DNA of 64,000 nucleotides from CAIRTM01 sp963723235 (GCA_963723235.1 CAVRPV010000004.1:124001-188000), one strand, 5' to 3'. Counted from the stretch's first letter, positions 1 through 9,526 are shown. The notes: generated by a model from the sequence alone, not told the origin. Translations and numbers: made by a program.

Positions 1-1
1 T

Positions 2-100
2 ACCTGTGAGCGTGGCTATACCTGCATGCGCGACATTACAACCGATGATATCCTTGAAAAAGCCATGCCGCTTTTGCTAAAGAACAGGCACAACGCATGA
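2..100 (+). CDS. C-terminal end of a glycosyltransferase family 9 (heptosyltransferase-like) protein, partial
   Basis: The window opens inside a plus-strand reading frame that stays open for 32 codons and stops at TGA 98-100. The tail has the pattern C-x5-C-M-R-D-I-T followed by a helix with a double-leucine end. This resembles the last residues of ADP-heptose:LPS heptosyltransferases (GT9), where a Cys-containing segment precedes 'CM..I....V..A...L'. The stop overlaps the ATG of the next gene (ATGA at 97-100), so the two are probably translationally coupled in an LPS/glycan operon. Only about 10% of the protein is present, so the family call is tentative. Confidence 0.5.
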   Translation, partial: TCERGYTCMRDITTDDILEKAMPLLLKNRHNA

Positions 101-1119
101 AGGTTTCCTTTAGAATAACCGATTCCGGCGGCGGCGCGAATGTTCTGGTGACAGGCATTGCAGCCGCGCTCAGACGCTCCGGCCACGAGGCCCGCATTGA
201 CTATCTTCCGCGTTGCATAGATATTGTGCCGCAGGCCGGCGTTTTTTTTCCTGAGGCCTGGCCGGACGCCGACATTATACACGGCGATGTCTTTACCGGC
301 TTTTACCCTTCACGCAAACCGTTTGTATTCACGTTTCATCACGTTGTGCATGACAGCGCCCTTGCCTACCGCAGCCTCGCCCAGCGAGCCTATTACCTTC
401 TGCTCAAACGATATGAGCGGCGTGCCCTCAAGCATGCCGCGGCAATTGTGTGCCCGAGCGAATATACCCGTCGTGAACTCAAGCGTGTTTTTGCATGCTC
501 GCACACGAGCCTGATTTATAACGGTATTGACACTGATTTTTTTAAGCCTGCAGACGTCTCACGCGCTCACTACGGGATTGCGCCCAATAAAACCGTGCTG
601 CTGTTTACCGGCAATCTGATTCAACGCAAAGGCTGTGATCTCCTGCCCCGGATCATGAACATGCTGGGGCCCGACTACCTGCTGCTGCTGACCAGCGGCA
701 TGCGCGGCACGAAGCCGCTTCCTATAGAAAACTGCATAAACCTTGGATCTGTGCCCGGTGATCATTTGCCTGAAATCTATAGCCTGTGTGATGTACTGCT
801 TTTCCCTACACGGTTGGAAGGCTTCGGCCTGAGTGTCGCCGAAGCCATGGCGTGCGCCAGGCCGGTTGTGTCTACCAGATGCTCGGCCCTGCCGGAACTG
901 GTTGTCGATGGAGCAACCGGACTTTTATGTGCAATGGATAATGTAGATGAGTTCACCAAAAAAATTCAGTGGCTGCGCCGGCATCCTGCGGAACGGGCGG
1001 CAATGGGTGTCGCCGGTCGGCAACGTATTGCTGAACACTTCAGCCTGCAACGCATGACAAACAGTTATCTCGCACTGTATGAAGAACTGATTATAAACAA
1101 AAGCCCTGACAAATACTAA
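97..1119 (+). CDS. Glycosyltransferase family 4 (GT-B fold)
   Basis: 340 residues, usual for GT4 enzymes. The N-terminal Rossmann half has a glycine-rich loop early on (DSGGGANVL, residues about 9-17). The C-terminal half carries the nucleotide-sugar binding segment NGIDTDFF near residue 142, LLFTGNLIQRKG near 170, and the family EX7E motif in EGFGLSVAEAMA near residues 241-252. The last helix (QRMTNSYLALYEEL) is typical of the group. It should transfer a sugar from an activated donor at the cytoplasmic face of the membrane, probably to LPS core or another glycan given the upstream GT9-like gene; acceptor and sugar cannot be read from sequence. It starts at the ATG overlapping the upstream stop and is followed 11 bases later by a fold-back repeat. 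Confidence 0.85.
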   Translation: MKVSFRITDSGGGANVLVTGIAAALRRSGHEARIDYLPRCIDIVPQAGVFFPEAWPDADIIHGDVFTGFYPSRKPFVFTFHHVVHDSALAYRSLAQRAYYLLLKRYERRALKHAAAIVCPSEYTRRELKRVFACSHTSLIYNGIDTDFFKPADVSRAHYGIAPNKTVLLFTGNLIQRKGCDLLPRIMNMLGPDYLLLLTSGMRGTKPLPIENCINLGSVPGDHLPEIYSLCDVLLFPTRLEGFGLSVAEAMACARPVVSTRCSALPELVVDGATGLLCAMDNVDEFTKKIQWLRRHPAERAAMGVAGRQRIAEHFSLQRMTNSYLALYEELIINKSPDKY

Positions 1120-1130
1120 AAACCACCATG

Positions 1131-1245
1131 CTGCAGGCTGTTCAAAAATGCCCGGATACAAGGCGTGCGAAGCCATACGAAATGAGGCGTACTTTTCTGT
1201 ACGCCGCAAAGACGAATGGCAAGCACAACGCAGCAGACCCTTAAC
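1131..1245 (+). repeat. Interspersed fold-back element, copy A
   Basis: First of six related copies. It begins with the common left end CAGGCTGTTCAAAAATG and contains the conserved apical hairpin GGCGTAC-loop-GTACGCC at about 1186-1207. The middle helix here uses GTGC/GCAC (GGCGTGCG on the left, AAGCACAACG on the right), where other copies use GCGC/GCGC or GTAC/GTAC. The right arm is atypical: instead of TTTTTCAACAGCC it runs directly into the leader of copy B. It lies directly downstream of the GT4 stop codon. Confidence 0.85.
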
Positions 1246-1399
1246 AGGGTGTTGAAAAATTCGTTTTATGTAGGCTGTTCAAAAACGCTCAGAGGCAAGG
1301 CGCGCAAAATCATGAGGAATGAGGCGTACTTTTGCGTACGCCGCAGTGATGAATGATGCGCGCAACGCAGCAAATGAGCGTTTTTCAACAGCCTGTTAA
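1246..1399 (+). repeat. Interspersed fold-back element, copy B
   Basis: The best-formed copy. A leader (CAGGGTGTTGAAAAAT) precedes the core. The left end GGCTGTTCAAAAACGCTCA pairs with the right end TGAGCGTTTTTCAACAGCC over 19 positions with one mismatch. Inside lie the middle helix (GCGC/GCGC) and the apical hairpin GGCGTAC-TTTTGC-GTACGCC. It sits in tandem behind copy A and ends about 12 bases before the rlmN start codon, so it may influence rlmN expression. Confidence 0.9.
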
Positions 1400-1409
1400 G
1401 GCAAACCGC

Positions 1410-2449
1410 ATGAATGACCTGAAAGACTATACCCTGGCTGAACTGACCGAGCCCTGGAGCATCTGGGCCTGAAGCCCTATCGCGCAAAGCAGCTTTTCGG
1501 CTGGCTGTATCAAAAACAGGCCTGTACATTTGAACACATGACCAATCTGCCAACACGCGTTCGTGAGCAGCTCAGCGCTGAGTTTAGCATCAGCAGTTTT
1601 TCTCCCTGCCGGATTGCACGGTCGCGTGACGGCTCGCGTAAATACGTTTTTGAAACCAGTGACGGGTACGGCATTGAAAGCGTTGCCATTCCGGAACAGC
1701 GGCATCTGACCGTGTGCATTTCAACACAGATCGGCTGCGCCATGGGTTGTCGCTTCTGTTGTACCGGACAGGGCGGGCTGGTGCGCAATCTGCGCCCCGG
1801 AGAAATCGTCAATCAGGTATTGGCCGTGCTGCGGGAGGAAAATCTGGGCGACCGTCTGCCCAATATTGTCTACATGGGCATGGGCGAGCCGCTTGCAAAT
1901 TACGATGCTCTGGTTACAAGCATACGCATCCTGCAGGACCCCGGCGCGCTGAACTACTCGCACCGCAAAATAACCGTTTCAACCTGCGGGCTTGTGCCGC
2001 GCATGCTGCAGCTCGGCCGGGACACGGACGTGAACCTGGCGATTTCGCTGAACGCGCCCGATGACAAACTGCGCAGCGAACTGATGCCCATCAACAAAAC
2101 CTATGCCCTGGCAAGCCTGCTTGAGGCAGCCCGCAACTATCCGCTGCCGCCCCGCAAAAGAATTACCTTTGAGTATATCCTGATGCGGGATGTAAATGAC
2201 AGTGACAGGCACGCCCGGATTCTTGCCGGACTGCTCACCGGAATCCGTTGCAAAATTAATCTCATTCCCTTCAACGAGCACCCACAGTCAGGATTTCATG
2301 CTCCGGATGAAAAACAGCTGCTCAATTTTGAAAAAATCCTCCATGCGCATAACTACACAGCCACTATCCGGCGCAGCAAGGGTGCTGATATCGCGGCGGC
2401 CTGCGGACAACTCGGCAGGCTTGCAACGGGCACACCACGCCAAGACTAG
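1410..2449 (+). CDS. rlmN: 23S rRNA (A2503-C2)/tRNA (A37-C2) methyltransferase RlmN, with a frameshift near 1452
   Basis: Radical SAM methyltransferase that methylates C2 of A2503 in 23S rRNA and A37 in some tRNAs. The CxxxCxxC cluster motif is CAMGCRFC. The cysteine seven residues before it (TVCISTQIGC) and the one in AAACGQL near the C-terminus match the two catalytic cysteines of the E. coli enzyme. Starting from ATG 1410 the frame reads MNDLKDYTLAELTE, then hits a stop. One base appears to be missing near 1452 (GAG-CCC where GAGGCCC would restore ALEHLGLKPYRAKQLFGW). The rest is uninterrupted from about 1455 to the stop. Corrected length is about 346 residues, normal for RlmN. The lesion is either a sequencing error or a real null allele. 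Confidence 0.9.
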
Positions 2450-2549
2450 AGCAGTTTTCTTTTTATTATGACCGCAAATTCAGTGTCATCGAAATGACAA
2501 TCTGGCTCCGGTATAGAGCATTTATCTAGATACTTAGCCGCATCAACCT

Positions 2550-2621
2550 CCGTTCGCCCTGAGCCTGTCTTGAAGGCACGCCTTTGACACTGGAACCCGT
2601 CATGGTTCGCACCACGAACGG
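2550..2621. repeat. Degenerate fold-back intergenic repeat (CCGTTCG...CGAACGG ends)
   Basis: Ends CCGTTCG (2550-2556) and CGAACGG (2615-2621) are inverted. The inner sequence CGCCCTGAGCCTGTC resembles a very common proteobacterial intergenic repeat. The rest of 2450-2676 holds no gene that can be supported. Confidence 0.5.
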
Positions 2622-2676
2622 ATTGCTTTCTTTTGAAATAGGTCACAGTAAAAAGTAAATGCTCTAAAAAAATACT

Positions 2677-2830
2677 CTAACAGGTTGTTGAAAAAATCTT
2701 TTCTTCGGGCTGTTCAAAAATGCCCGGATGCAAGGCGCGCAAGTCCGAAGGAATGAGGCGTACTTCCTGTACGCCGCAATGACGAAGGATGAGCGCAACG
2801 CAGCAGATGGACGTTTTTAACAGCTGCTAA
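2677..2830 (+). repeat. Interspersed fold-back element, copy C
   Basis: Leader TAACAGGTTGTTGAAAAAAT at 2678-2697, then core from GGGCTGTTCAAAAATG (2707) to CGTTTTTAACAGCTGCTAA. Apical hairpin GGCGTAC-TTCCT-GTACGCC has a 5-nt loop. The outer arms pair with one U-G wobble and one mismatch. It lies between the convergent 3' ends of rlmN and the LysM lipoprotein gene. Confidence 0.85.
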
Positions 2831-2861
2831 AAAATGACCGGTGCCGGTTTCGCAGGCAATA

Positions 2862-3932
2862 TCAGGGTTCGAGCTTCGGCTCTGTTTCCTGCTCAGATAC
2901 AAACGGTGAAGGGGGTAGAATCTGCATATAGCGCTGATAGACTTCAGGGTTGTATGCAGTTGAGGGCGGATCATACGGAGGAGCAGCCTCTGCCATTTTG
3001 CGAGCCTCGATAATGTCCGCGTTGGTAATATCCCGCGGGATAGAGAGGACCTGGTCCGGGAACACCACTTTGGGATCGCGAATCTGATCACGGTTGGCCT
3101 TGTACAACAGGGGCCACATAAACTGATCATTATATATTTCGTGGCGCCGGGCGATATCAATCAGCGTTTCACTGCGCTTCACCAGATAGGTTGAAGGAAA
3201 CATGCGCTCAAATTCGACGTGGCGCGCATAGGCGGCAAGCTCAGCAGTCTCTGCCAGCAACTGTTCTCTTTGACTTTTGGCCGCAGCAAGAATATTTTCA
3301 GCCTGCTGCTGGGCGGCTGCGATAATTTCTCCAGCGGTTTTCTGGGCTTTGAGCCGCTTTTTATCCTCCTCCAGCCTGCTCAGCCGGCCTTTTTCAACGG
3401 CTTCAGGCAGTTTTGATATTTCCCCATGCGCCCTTTGAGCCTTTTTAAAGGCGCCCATAAAGTCCTTGGTGTTTATATCCTCCTGGGCCGAATCCAGAAG
3501 CTTCCTGATCACTATGAGTTCATCGCTTGCATAGTCTTTATCATGGCTTTGCGCATAGCTCTCCCAGGCTTCATTTGCGCTGAACAGCAACCGCACGGCA
3601 AGCGCCTTAACGTTCTTGCGCTCCTCCGCTGTCTGCTGCATGGCCTCAACTGCGACTTCCTGGGAACGCTGAGCCAGATCCCTCGACTGGCTGTATTCTT
3701 CCGACTGCATGCTGTTGCGGGCCCTGCGAAGCAGCGTGCTGGCTTCCATATACTTTTCAGACATATATATATTCGCTTCAGCGGTATTTGCATTCTGCAG
3801 TTTTTGTTCAGCCCGGTTAATCTGGAGAATCGCGATATCGCGCTGGGGCATGCTGCGGCAGCCCGTCATGCTGACTGCGAGCAACAGGAATAATAAAATA
3901 CCGTGTATGGTTACAGGTGCATTAATTTTCAT
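2862..3932 (-). CDS. LysM-domain lipoprotein with N-terminal DUF4398-like helical region
   Basis: A signal peptide ends in a lipobox (LLAVSMTGC), so the mature protein is probably lipid-anchored in the envelope. After it come about 180 residues of charged, Ala/Glu/Gln-rich helix (DUF4398-like, coiled-coil look, including AGEIIAAAQQQAENILAA). A LysM domain for glycan binding follows (TYLVKRSETLIDIARR to PDQVLSIPRD, about residues 260-310), then a Pro-rich tail. The start at 3932 gives a compact signal peptide with the Cys at residue 25. An ATG at 3968 with a nearby GGAAG is an alternative. Related proteins are often called peptidoglycan-binding lipoproteins; a specific role is not visible. Confidence 0.8.
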   Translation of the reverse strand: MKINAPVTIHGILLFLLLAVSMTGCRSMPQRDIAILQINRAEQKLQNANTAEANIYMSEKYMEASTLLRRARNSMQSEEYSQSRDLAQRSQEVAVEAMQQTAEERKNVKALAVRLLFSANEAWESYAQSHDKDYASDELIVIRKLLDSAQEDINTKDFMGAFKKAQRAHGEISKLPEAVEKGRLSRLEEDKKRLKAQKTAGEIIAAAQQQAENILAAAKSQREQLLAETAELAAYARHVEFERMFPSTYLVKRSETLIDIARRHEIYNDQFMWPLLYKANRDQIRDPKVVFPDQVLSIPRDITNADIIEARKMAEAAPPYDPPSTAYNPEVYQRYMQILPPSPFVSEQETEPKLEP

Positions 3933-4068
3933 ACCGTGAGCGCTTTCAATAATTTTCCTTATCTGCATACTTCCATTGTAGATAAAATAGTTAAGGAATG
4001 TCAATAGATGAATGGGACAAGGGGCCTCCGCCAAGCCGCGTCCGGCAACAACAGACAGGCTGCGGCAG

Positions 4069-4226
4069 CCAACCGGTTGATGAAAAAGTGCTTGTCTGAA
4101 GGCTGTTCAAAAACATCCGGATGCAAGGCGTACGAAGCCATGAGGAATGAGGCGTACTTTTCCGTACACCGCAATGACGAATGATACGTACAACGAAGCA
4201 GGCGGGTGTTTTTCAACAGCCTGCTA
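4069..4226 (+). repeat. Interspersed fold-back element, copy D
   Basis: Leader AACCGGTTGATGAAAAAG, then core from GGCTGTTCAAAAACATCC to GGGTGTTTTTCAACAGCC. The arm bases CATCC/GGGTG differ from other copies but still pair (one U-G wobble). The middle helix is CGTACG/CGTAC instead of GCGC. The apical stem has one mismatch (GTACACC). The terminal CTGCTAG supplies the TAG stop of comEC on the minus strand. Confidence 0.88.
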
Positions 4227-6668
4227 GGGCCTGAATTCCCGATGCGGCATAAACATATATGTTTCAAGCTGTGTGCCATTGCTGGTGATCTGAATAGCGC
4301 CGTGCCGATCGGTGCGCAACTCTTGAACACCGCTGAACCGATAACGGTTCAGCACATCAGTGGGAATATCGCTCCCCGCATACGGCCTGCAGCTGAAGAT
4401 CGCACGCTCAGGGTTAACCGCATCCAGAAACGCCTGTGAGCTTGAACTCCGCTTGCCATGATGCGGAACCTTAAGTACCTGGGCACGAATATCCAAATCC
4501 CGCTCCAGCAGAACCTGTTCCTGCCGCGCGCTGATATCTCCGCTAAAAAGAAACGCATGGCTGCCGTACCTGATTTTCATGACCAGCGAGCTATCGTTCA
4601 GATCATGATATGCCTGCGCCGTTTCGGCCTGCGTTGCATCCGGACTCAAAAATTCCACCACGACGCCATCAATGCTGAGCGGCGCTGTGCCGCGCACCGG
4701 GGTTCGAACCGTAAGGCCCTTTCTGCGGGCGCTGCGAACAATCCCGCTAAAAAACGGGTCCGGATATTCGCACCTGGGCACCCACAGCTCCTTTGGCTGA
4801 AAATATTCTAAAATATAGGGCATACCCGCCATATGATCATGATGCGGGTGGCTGATCACCAGCCAGTTAACGCGCCGAATGCCCAGGGCCATCAGGGCCG
4901 GGGCAACTATCGACTCACCGGTGTCAAAACGATCCGAGCTCAGTCCTCCGCTGTCGATCAGCATAACCTGCCCCTGCGGAAACTGAATGATGGTTGCATC
5001 TCCCTGGCCGACATCCAGAAACGTTATGCGTAATAGCCCGTCAACGCTATTGGCCGGATGGCCAAACCACAACAGGACAGCGGCAGCGCACAGCAGACAG
5101 GGCAGAACAAATCGGCGGGTGCGGATGCACGGCGGCAGGCACAGCAGAAGGGCGTAACAGGCGCACAGTGCAACAGTTGACGGAGGCGGAACCTGCGCGA
5201 ATATCAACGGCCAGTCAGACCAGTAGCGGATCAGCACCAGCGACTGGTGCAGAATCAGGGCGGCCGCGTGGAAAAGCCAGGCTGCCGCTGTCTGGCTCAG
5301 CGGAAGCAGGATAGCTGCCAGCAGGCTGCAGGGCACGGCCCCGAATCCGATGGCCGGAATCAGGATACAGTTTGAGAGTATGCCTGCGAGGGAGAGCTGC
5401 TGAAAATACAGGGCTGTCAGCGGCGCGGTCGCGACGGAAGCAATGATCGACGCCGCCAGCAGCCCGCCCAGAAAACGATACAGCCACAGCACAGGAGCGC
5501 GAATGCGCTGCGCATCAGGCGGCCCGGCAGCCGCGAGCAGTTTCTGGCAATACGGAGCATACAGAATCAGGGAAAAAACCGCGATAAAGGAAAGCTGAAA
5601 CGAGATCTCAAACAATGAAGCCGGCATCCATATCAAAATGATGAAAGCGGCAAGGCCGAGTGCATTCAAGACATCCGGTCGGCGGTTTATGAACAGGGCC
5701 GCGATGCAGGTCACAATCATGATACCGGACCGCAGGGTCGGAATCTGCAGACCGGCAACACAGCAGTACAGAACAGCCGGGACGATTGAAACAAGGCCCG
5801 CGGCCTTCCAGAGATCGACAAAAAGCAGCAGCCGGGGATACAGCCGCAGCAGAAAACAGGCCAGCGCAAAGGCAATCGTGGCAACGATGCCGATGTGAAG
5901 GCCTGAAATCGCCAGAAGGTGGGCAACGCCCAGGCGCGCGAACCGGTCCTTGATATCCGGGTCCAGCGTTTGTTTTTCACCCAGCAGCAGCGCCAGGACC
6001 ATATCACGCTCGGGCGCCTCAAGATGTTCGCAGATCAGGCTGCGCAGTTGCGAGCGGTAGCGCTCAAGCGCGCCTCTCAGCGGATGGCCCCCGTTTTCCT
6101 GCAGGACGATCACGCCCTGGTCATCGTTCAGGAAGGTGGTGAAATATATGTTCCGGTGCGCCAGGAAGCGCTCATAATCAAAGCCGCCGGGGTTGTTGAA
6201 ATTGCGCGGCCGCCGCAGGCGGCAGCTCACGCGCAGACGCTGACCGTAATGATAATTGCGTGAAACCTTTTGCAGGGTAGCCTGCACAAGGCCGCTGCAC
6301 ACAAGCTGTTCCTCCGCGGTTTCAATGCTGTCATAGCTCAGCATCAGCCTGAGCGCGCCTGAGGCAAGCGGCTCAACGAGCCTGACCTCAGCCTCGACAA
6401 CAACGGGCCTGTGCAGCCAGCCCTCAAGCTGAGTGACGGATGGGGGCAGCGCATGAAAAGGCGCATAGGCCAGGGCGCCCAAAACAGCTGTCAGCAGCAC
6501 GATTGCACCTGCGCCGATGGCCGCACGGCGCATGAAAATGCAGACAATCGCGGCTGAGAGGAAACATGCCCCGGCCCCACAGAGTACCTGATTGGATACG
6601 GGGTAATAGCGTTCAATGAAAATGCCCGCGGCATAGGCAAGCGCGAGCACGGCAACCGGCCGTCGCAT
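4224..6668 (-). CDS. comEC: DNA internalization-related competence protein ComEC/Rec2
   Basis: 814 residues, full length for the three-domain ComEC. The order is: N-terminal membrane segments with a DUF4131 region (residues 1-200), the polytopic Competence domain (about 225-500, containing the HLLAISGLHIGI motif), and a C-terminal metallo-beta-lactamase domain (about 550-800) with SHPHHDHMAG as the metal-binding HxHxDH. It forms the inner-membrane channel for single-stranded DNA uptake; the MBL domain is thought to degrade the other strand. Start ATG 6668 has a strong ribosome site AAGGAGGGG 7 bases upstream. The TAG stop lies in the end of repeat copy D. No other competence gene is in the window. 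Confidence 0.95.
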   Translation of the reverse strand: MRRPVAVLALAYAAGIFIERYYPVSNQVLCGAGACFLSAAIVCIFMRRAAIGAGAIVLLTAVLGALAYAPFHALPPSVTQLEGWLHRPVVVEAEVRLVEPLASGALRLMLSYDSIETAEEQLVCSGLVQATLQKVSRNYHYGQRLRVSCRLRRPRNFNNPGGFDYERFLAHRNIYFTTFLNDDQGVIVLQENGGHPLRGALERYRSQLRSLICEHLEAPERDMVLALLLGEKQTLDPDIKDRFARLGVAHLLAISGLHIGIVATIAFALACFLLRLYPRLLLFVDLWKAAGLVSIVPAVLYCCVAGLQIPTLRSGIMIVTCIAALFINRRPDVLNALGLAAFIILIWMPASLFEISFQLSFIAVFSLILYAPYCQKLLAAAGPPDAQRIRAPVLWLYRFLGGLLAASIIASVATAPLTALYFQQLSLAGILSNCILIPAIGFGAVPCSLLAAILLPLSQTAAAWLFHAAALILHQSLVLIRYWSDWPLIFAQVPPPSTVALCACYALLLCLPPCIRTRRFVLPCLLCAAAVLLWFGHPANSVDGLLRITFLDVGQGDATIIQFPQGQVMLIDSGGLSSDRFDTGESIVAPALMALGIRRVNWLVISHPHHDHMAGMPYILEYFQPKELWVPRCEYPDPFFSGIVRSARRKGLTVRTPVRGTAPLSIDGVVVEFLSPDATQAETAQAYHDLNDSSLVMKIRYGSHAFLFSGDISARQEQVLLERDLDIRAQVLKVPHHGKRSSSSQAFLDAVNPERAIFSCRPYAGSDIPTDVLNRYRFSGVQELRTDRHGAIQITSNGTQLETYMFMPHREFRP

Positions 6669-6758
6669 GTTTGCGCCCCTCCTTGCAAAAGTTTTTTAAA
6701 AACCTGACAGACGTCCGCTTAGATAAAAAATGTCCTGCCTGATAACCTCATTTCCGTC

Positions 6759-6830
6759 ATTCCGGCGTAAGCCGGAATCCAAAAATTACAAGCACTTACA
6801 AAGACACTGGACACCGGTCTTCACCGGTGT
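6759..6830. repeat. Pair of short intergenic hairpins
   Basis: Two perfect 8-bp stems with 4-nt loops: ATTCCGGC-GTAA-GCCGGAAT at 6759-6778 and ACACCGGT-CTTC-ACCGGTGT at 6811-6830. Both sequences resemble short palindromic repeats common in many bacterial intergenic regions. Just beyond (6855-6885) is a TTGAACC/TTGAACG-rich stretch. Together they fill the space between comEC and the etf cluster. Confidence 0.7.
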
Positions 6831-6856
6831 GACGACTATTAACGACTTCATCAACT

Positions 6857-7177
6857 TCAAATTTTGAACCCTTGAACCTTGAACGCTCTTTGCTCCGAAC
6901 TGTCTGGCCAGTGTTCTTTGCAGTCGATATTCTCAAGTACCAGCAGGGAGCCGAGACGGCGGGCGATAAAACGCCATAAAAGCCGGTCGCGAACATTAAC
7001 CGTGCTTGACGTGCCGTCAAGAGCGGGCGTAAGGGTATGCAGCGCGCTGTGGTCACCATCCTCGAAAACAAGCTGCACATCGGCATTGCGCTGCCGGCCA
7101 TACACGACAATGCCGTCCGCCAGGGGAATTTTAGCCTGCTGCGGAACGGAACCGTCTTCGCCGGTTTCAGGCAGCAA
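6857..7177 (-). CDS. Hypothetical protein downstream of etfA
   Basis: A 106-codon frame that begins 16 bases after the etfA stop, with a TTG start and a weak AGGA upstream. The central part (VVYGRQRNADVQLVFEDGD, then RLLWRFIARRLGSLLVL) has a protein-like composition. The last 15 residues run into intergenic repeat sequence, which suggests the true end may be earlier or the frame is damaged. No family recognised. It may be a small last gene of the etf operon or a chance frame. Confidence 0.35.
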   Translation of the reverse strand: MLPETGEDGSVPQQAKIPLADGIVVYGRQRNADVQLVFEDGDHSALHTLTPALDGTSSTVNVRDRLLWRFIARRLGSLLVLENIDCKEHWPDSSEQRAFKVQGFKI

Positions 7178-7193
7178 GGGCGCGCAGGAGTCC

Positions 7194-8375
7194 TTAGCGC
7201 TGCGCCTTCAACTGCGCAATCAGTTCGGGCACGATTTTATGCACGTCGCCGATAAGGGCAAAATGGGCTATCTTCAGAATCGGCGCGTAGGGATCGCGGT
7301 TGATGGCCACGATAACATCGGCCTGCTGCATGCCTGCCAGATGCTGTATTGCGCCGGATATGCCGCAGGCAATGTAGAGGCGCGGCTTGACGGTTTTGCC
7401 GGTCTGGCCGACCTGATGGGGATGCTCAATCCAGCCCAGCTCAACCGCGGCTCTCGAAGCACCGACCTGGCCGCCGAGCAGCTCGGCCAATTCAGAGAGC
7501 ATCCGGAAATTATCCGGCCCCTGCAGCCCGCGGCCGCCGGATACAATAACCGGGGCCTTCTCCAATTGCACCCCGCTGCCGGGCTTTGCAATTGTTTTCA
7601 AAACCTGTACGCAATCATCACCGGAATCCGGCCGGGTCTCAACCGCGACAACCTGACCGATGCGTTCTTCGGAATGCACGGCCTGCATGACCCCGGGCCG
7701 CACGGTTGCCATCTGGGGCCGATGATGCGCGGTAACAATGGTCGCCATGATATTGCCGCCGAAAGCCGGTCGGGTCTGCAGCAGGCAGCCGTTCTGCGCA
7801 TCGATCTCCAGGCCGGTGCAGTCGGCGGTAAGGCCGGTTTTAAAACGGTTTGCCAGGCGCGGCGCCAGATCGCGCCCCATGCAGGTGGCGCCGACCAGCA
7901 CGATCTCCGGCTTATGCTTTCAAGCAATCCGGCAATAACACGCTCATGCGGCCGGGTGCGATACGGATAGAGAAACGGCGCATCAGCCAGATACACGACA
8001 TCGGCCCCGCCGTGAATCAGGGCTGGGGCAAAATCGGCAACCGAGGTTCCGACCAGCACGGCTGCCACAGCGCAATCACGCTTCGCAGCAAGTTCACGGG
8101 CCTTACCCAGCAGTTCAAACGAAACAGGATGCACGCCTTCCTGCTGTTGTTCGGCGATAACCCAGATATCACGGTAGGAGCCAAGGTCAGGCGGGGGCGC
8201 CGGCGTGCCTTCCGAAACAATCGCGCCGACCCGGCATACCTCTACGCAGGCCCCGCAACCGGTGCAGTAGTTCTGTTAAAACGGGAACCTTGCCATCAAG
8301 CCTGATGCCGCTGAAAAGACATGCTTTCACGCACAGCGAACAGGCTATACATTTTTCAGCCAGAAGATTAATCAT
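7194..8375 (-). CDS. etfA: Electron transfer flavoprotein alpha subunit with N-terminal 2[4Fe-4S] ferredoxin domain, two frameshifts
   Basis: From ATG 8375 the frame encodes a ferredoxin domain beginning with CIACSLCVKAC. The second cluster motif (CTGCGACVEVC) is in the next frame, so there is a frameshift near 8262. EtfA proper follows (HPVSFELLGKARELA onward), with a second frameshift near 7915 between ERVIAGLLES and ATCMGRDLAPRLANRF. The C-terminal FAD-binding half is intact: SGGRGLQG, the ACGISGAIQHLAGMQ motif and DPYAPI. Corrected length is about 390 residues. EtfA binds FAD and passes electrons with EtfB; ferredoxin-fused forms occur in anaerobes. The neighbours etfB and an acyl-CoA dehydrogenase fit this role. 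Confidence 0.88.
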
Positions 8376-8505
8376 CGATATCCGTTATTCCTCAAAGAAT
8401 ACTTCTTTTTACTGCGGCGTAAAACATGCGTCATTGCAGCATCCGGGCAGGGATGCATGTTCGTGCCCCTACAAATATTTCGGCCTGCCGTGAACGCTTG
8501 CTCCG

Positions 8506-9300
8506 CTACAGGCAGCTCATCTCGCGCAGACGCGCAACCAGTTGGGCGGCCATTTCCTTTTCACTGCCCTGCAGTACTTCACCCTTTACGCTGCGATCCG
8601 GCTCAAAAATTTTCTTTACCGCTGTAGGCGAGGCACTCAGACCGAGCATGGCGGGCGAGAGCGCCAGATCCTGCGCGCTCCAGCGGCGCAGACGCTCACC
8701 GCTGCAGGCACCGGCAACCGCGTACAGAGAGCCGTAGCGCGGCACCGGCCCTGAAGCGTTGACGCTCACGAGTACCGGGGGCCGCGCCATGACCAGTTCC
8801 CTGGTATGCTCAAGTCCGCGCTGAATGCGAAATGCGCCGTCAGAAAACATAATCTCCTCGGCATAGGTCACCTGCGGTATGTCAAGAAAACCGGCAAGCT
8901 GGGGCCCGACCTGGGCAGTGTCTCCGTCAATGGCCTGGCGACCGCATAAAATCAGGTCAAACGTTTTCAGCTTCAGCACTGCACGCGAAAGGGTGAATGC
9001 GGTCAGCAGGGTATCCGATCCGGCAAAGGCGCGGTCGCTGAGCAGCACGGCCCGGTCAACGCCAAGGCACAACACCTCCTCCAGAACCGCTTCAGCCTGG
9101 GGCGGGCCCATAGTGATGGCAGTTATTGTGCCGCCGTGTTCATCGCGCAGGCGCAGGGCCGCTTCAACCGCATTGGCGTCTTCAGGATTGAGAATGCTGG
9201 GGATGCCTTCGCGCATGAGGGAGTTCGTCTGCGGGTCAATGCGCACCTCGTTTGTGTCGGGCACCTGTTTTACAGTAACGATAATGTTAAGTGGGGCCAT
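8506..9300 (-). CDS. etfB: Electron transfer flavoprotein beta subunit
   Basis: 264 residues, normal EtfB length. Diagnostic segments are IIVTVKQVPDTNEVRID at the N-terminus, NPEDANAVEAALRL, the AMP-binding region around DLILCGRQAIDGDTAQVGPQ (residues about 115-135) and VSVNASGPVPRYGS near 180. It forms the heterodimer with EtfA and accepts electrons from acyl-CoA dehydrogenases. It is transcribed with the acyl-CoA dehydrogenase upstream and etfA 130 bases downstream, all on the minus strand. Confidence 0.95.
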   Translation of the reverse strand: MAPLNIIVTVKQVPDTNEVRIDPQTNSLMREGIPSILNPEDANAVEAALRLRDEHGGTITAITMGPPQAEAVLEEVLCLGVDRAVLLSDRAFAGSDTLLTAFTLSRAVLKLKTFDLILCGRQAIDGDTAQVGPQLAGFLDIPQVTYAEEIMFSDGAFRIQRGLEHTRELVMARPPVLVSVNASGPVPRYGSLYAVAGACSGERLRRWSAQDLALSPAMLGLSASPTAVKKIFEPDRSVKGEVLQGSEKEMAAQLVARLREMSCL

Positions 9301-9381
9301 GAATGTTTCCGTGTGCGCTCTGCTTACAAGAACAGGCGCCTTCTATAGCGTTTCACAAAACTGTAGCCGTTGTAATTTGTC

Positions 9382-9453
9382 TGTCATTTCGACCGACGGG
9401 AGAAATCCTGGTTGTTCAAGATTTCTCAGTCGCTTTGCTCCTTCGAAATGACA
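9382..9453. repeat. Fold-back intergenic repeat with TGTCATTTCGA/TCGAAATGACA ends
   Basis: Perfect 11-bp inverted ends at 9382-9392 and 9443-9453 enclose a second stem AGAAATC/GATTTCT. It lies between the acyl-CoA dehydrogenase stop and etfB in the same operon, so it could act as an intercistronic hairpin that alters RNA stability. Its sequence resembles a widespread bacterial intergenic repeat. Confidence 0.75.
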
Positions 9454-9526
9454 AACTGTGATACTGCATAATTCAAAAAGATGAGCGCACGAATTAGACG
9501 GGTGTTAAAATATTCAGCAACATGCT

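Noticed and set aside
4685..4705. GGTTCGAACC, looks like a tRNA T-loop
   Set aside because: Lies inside comEC with no flanking cloverleaf arms.
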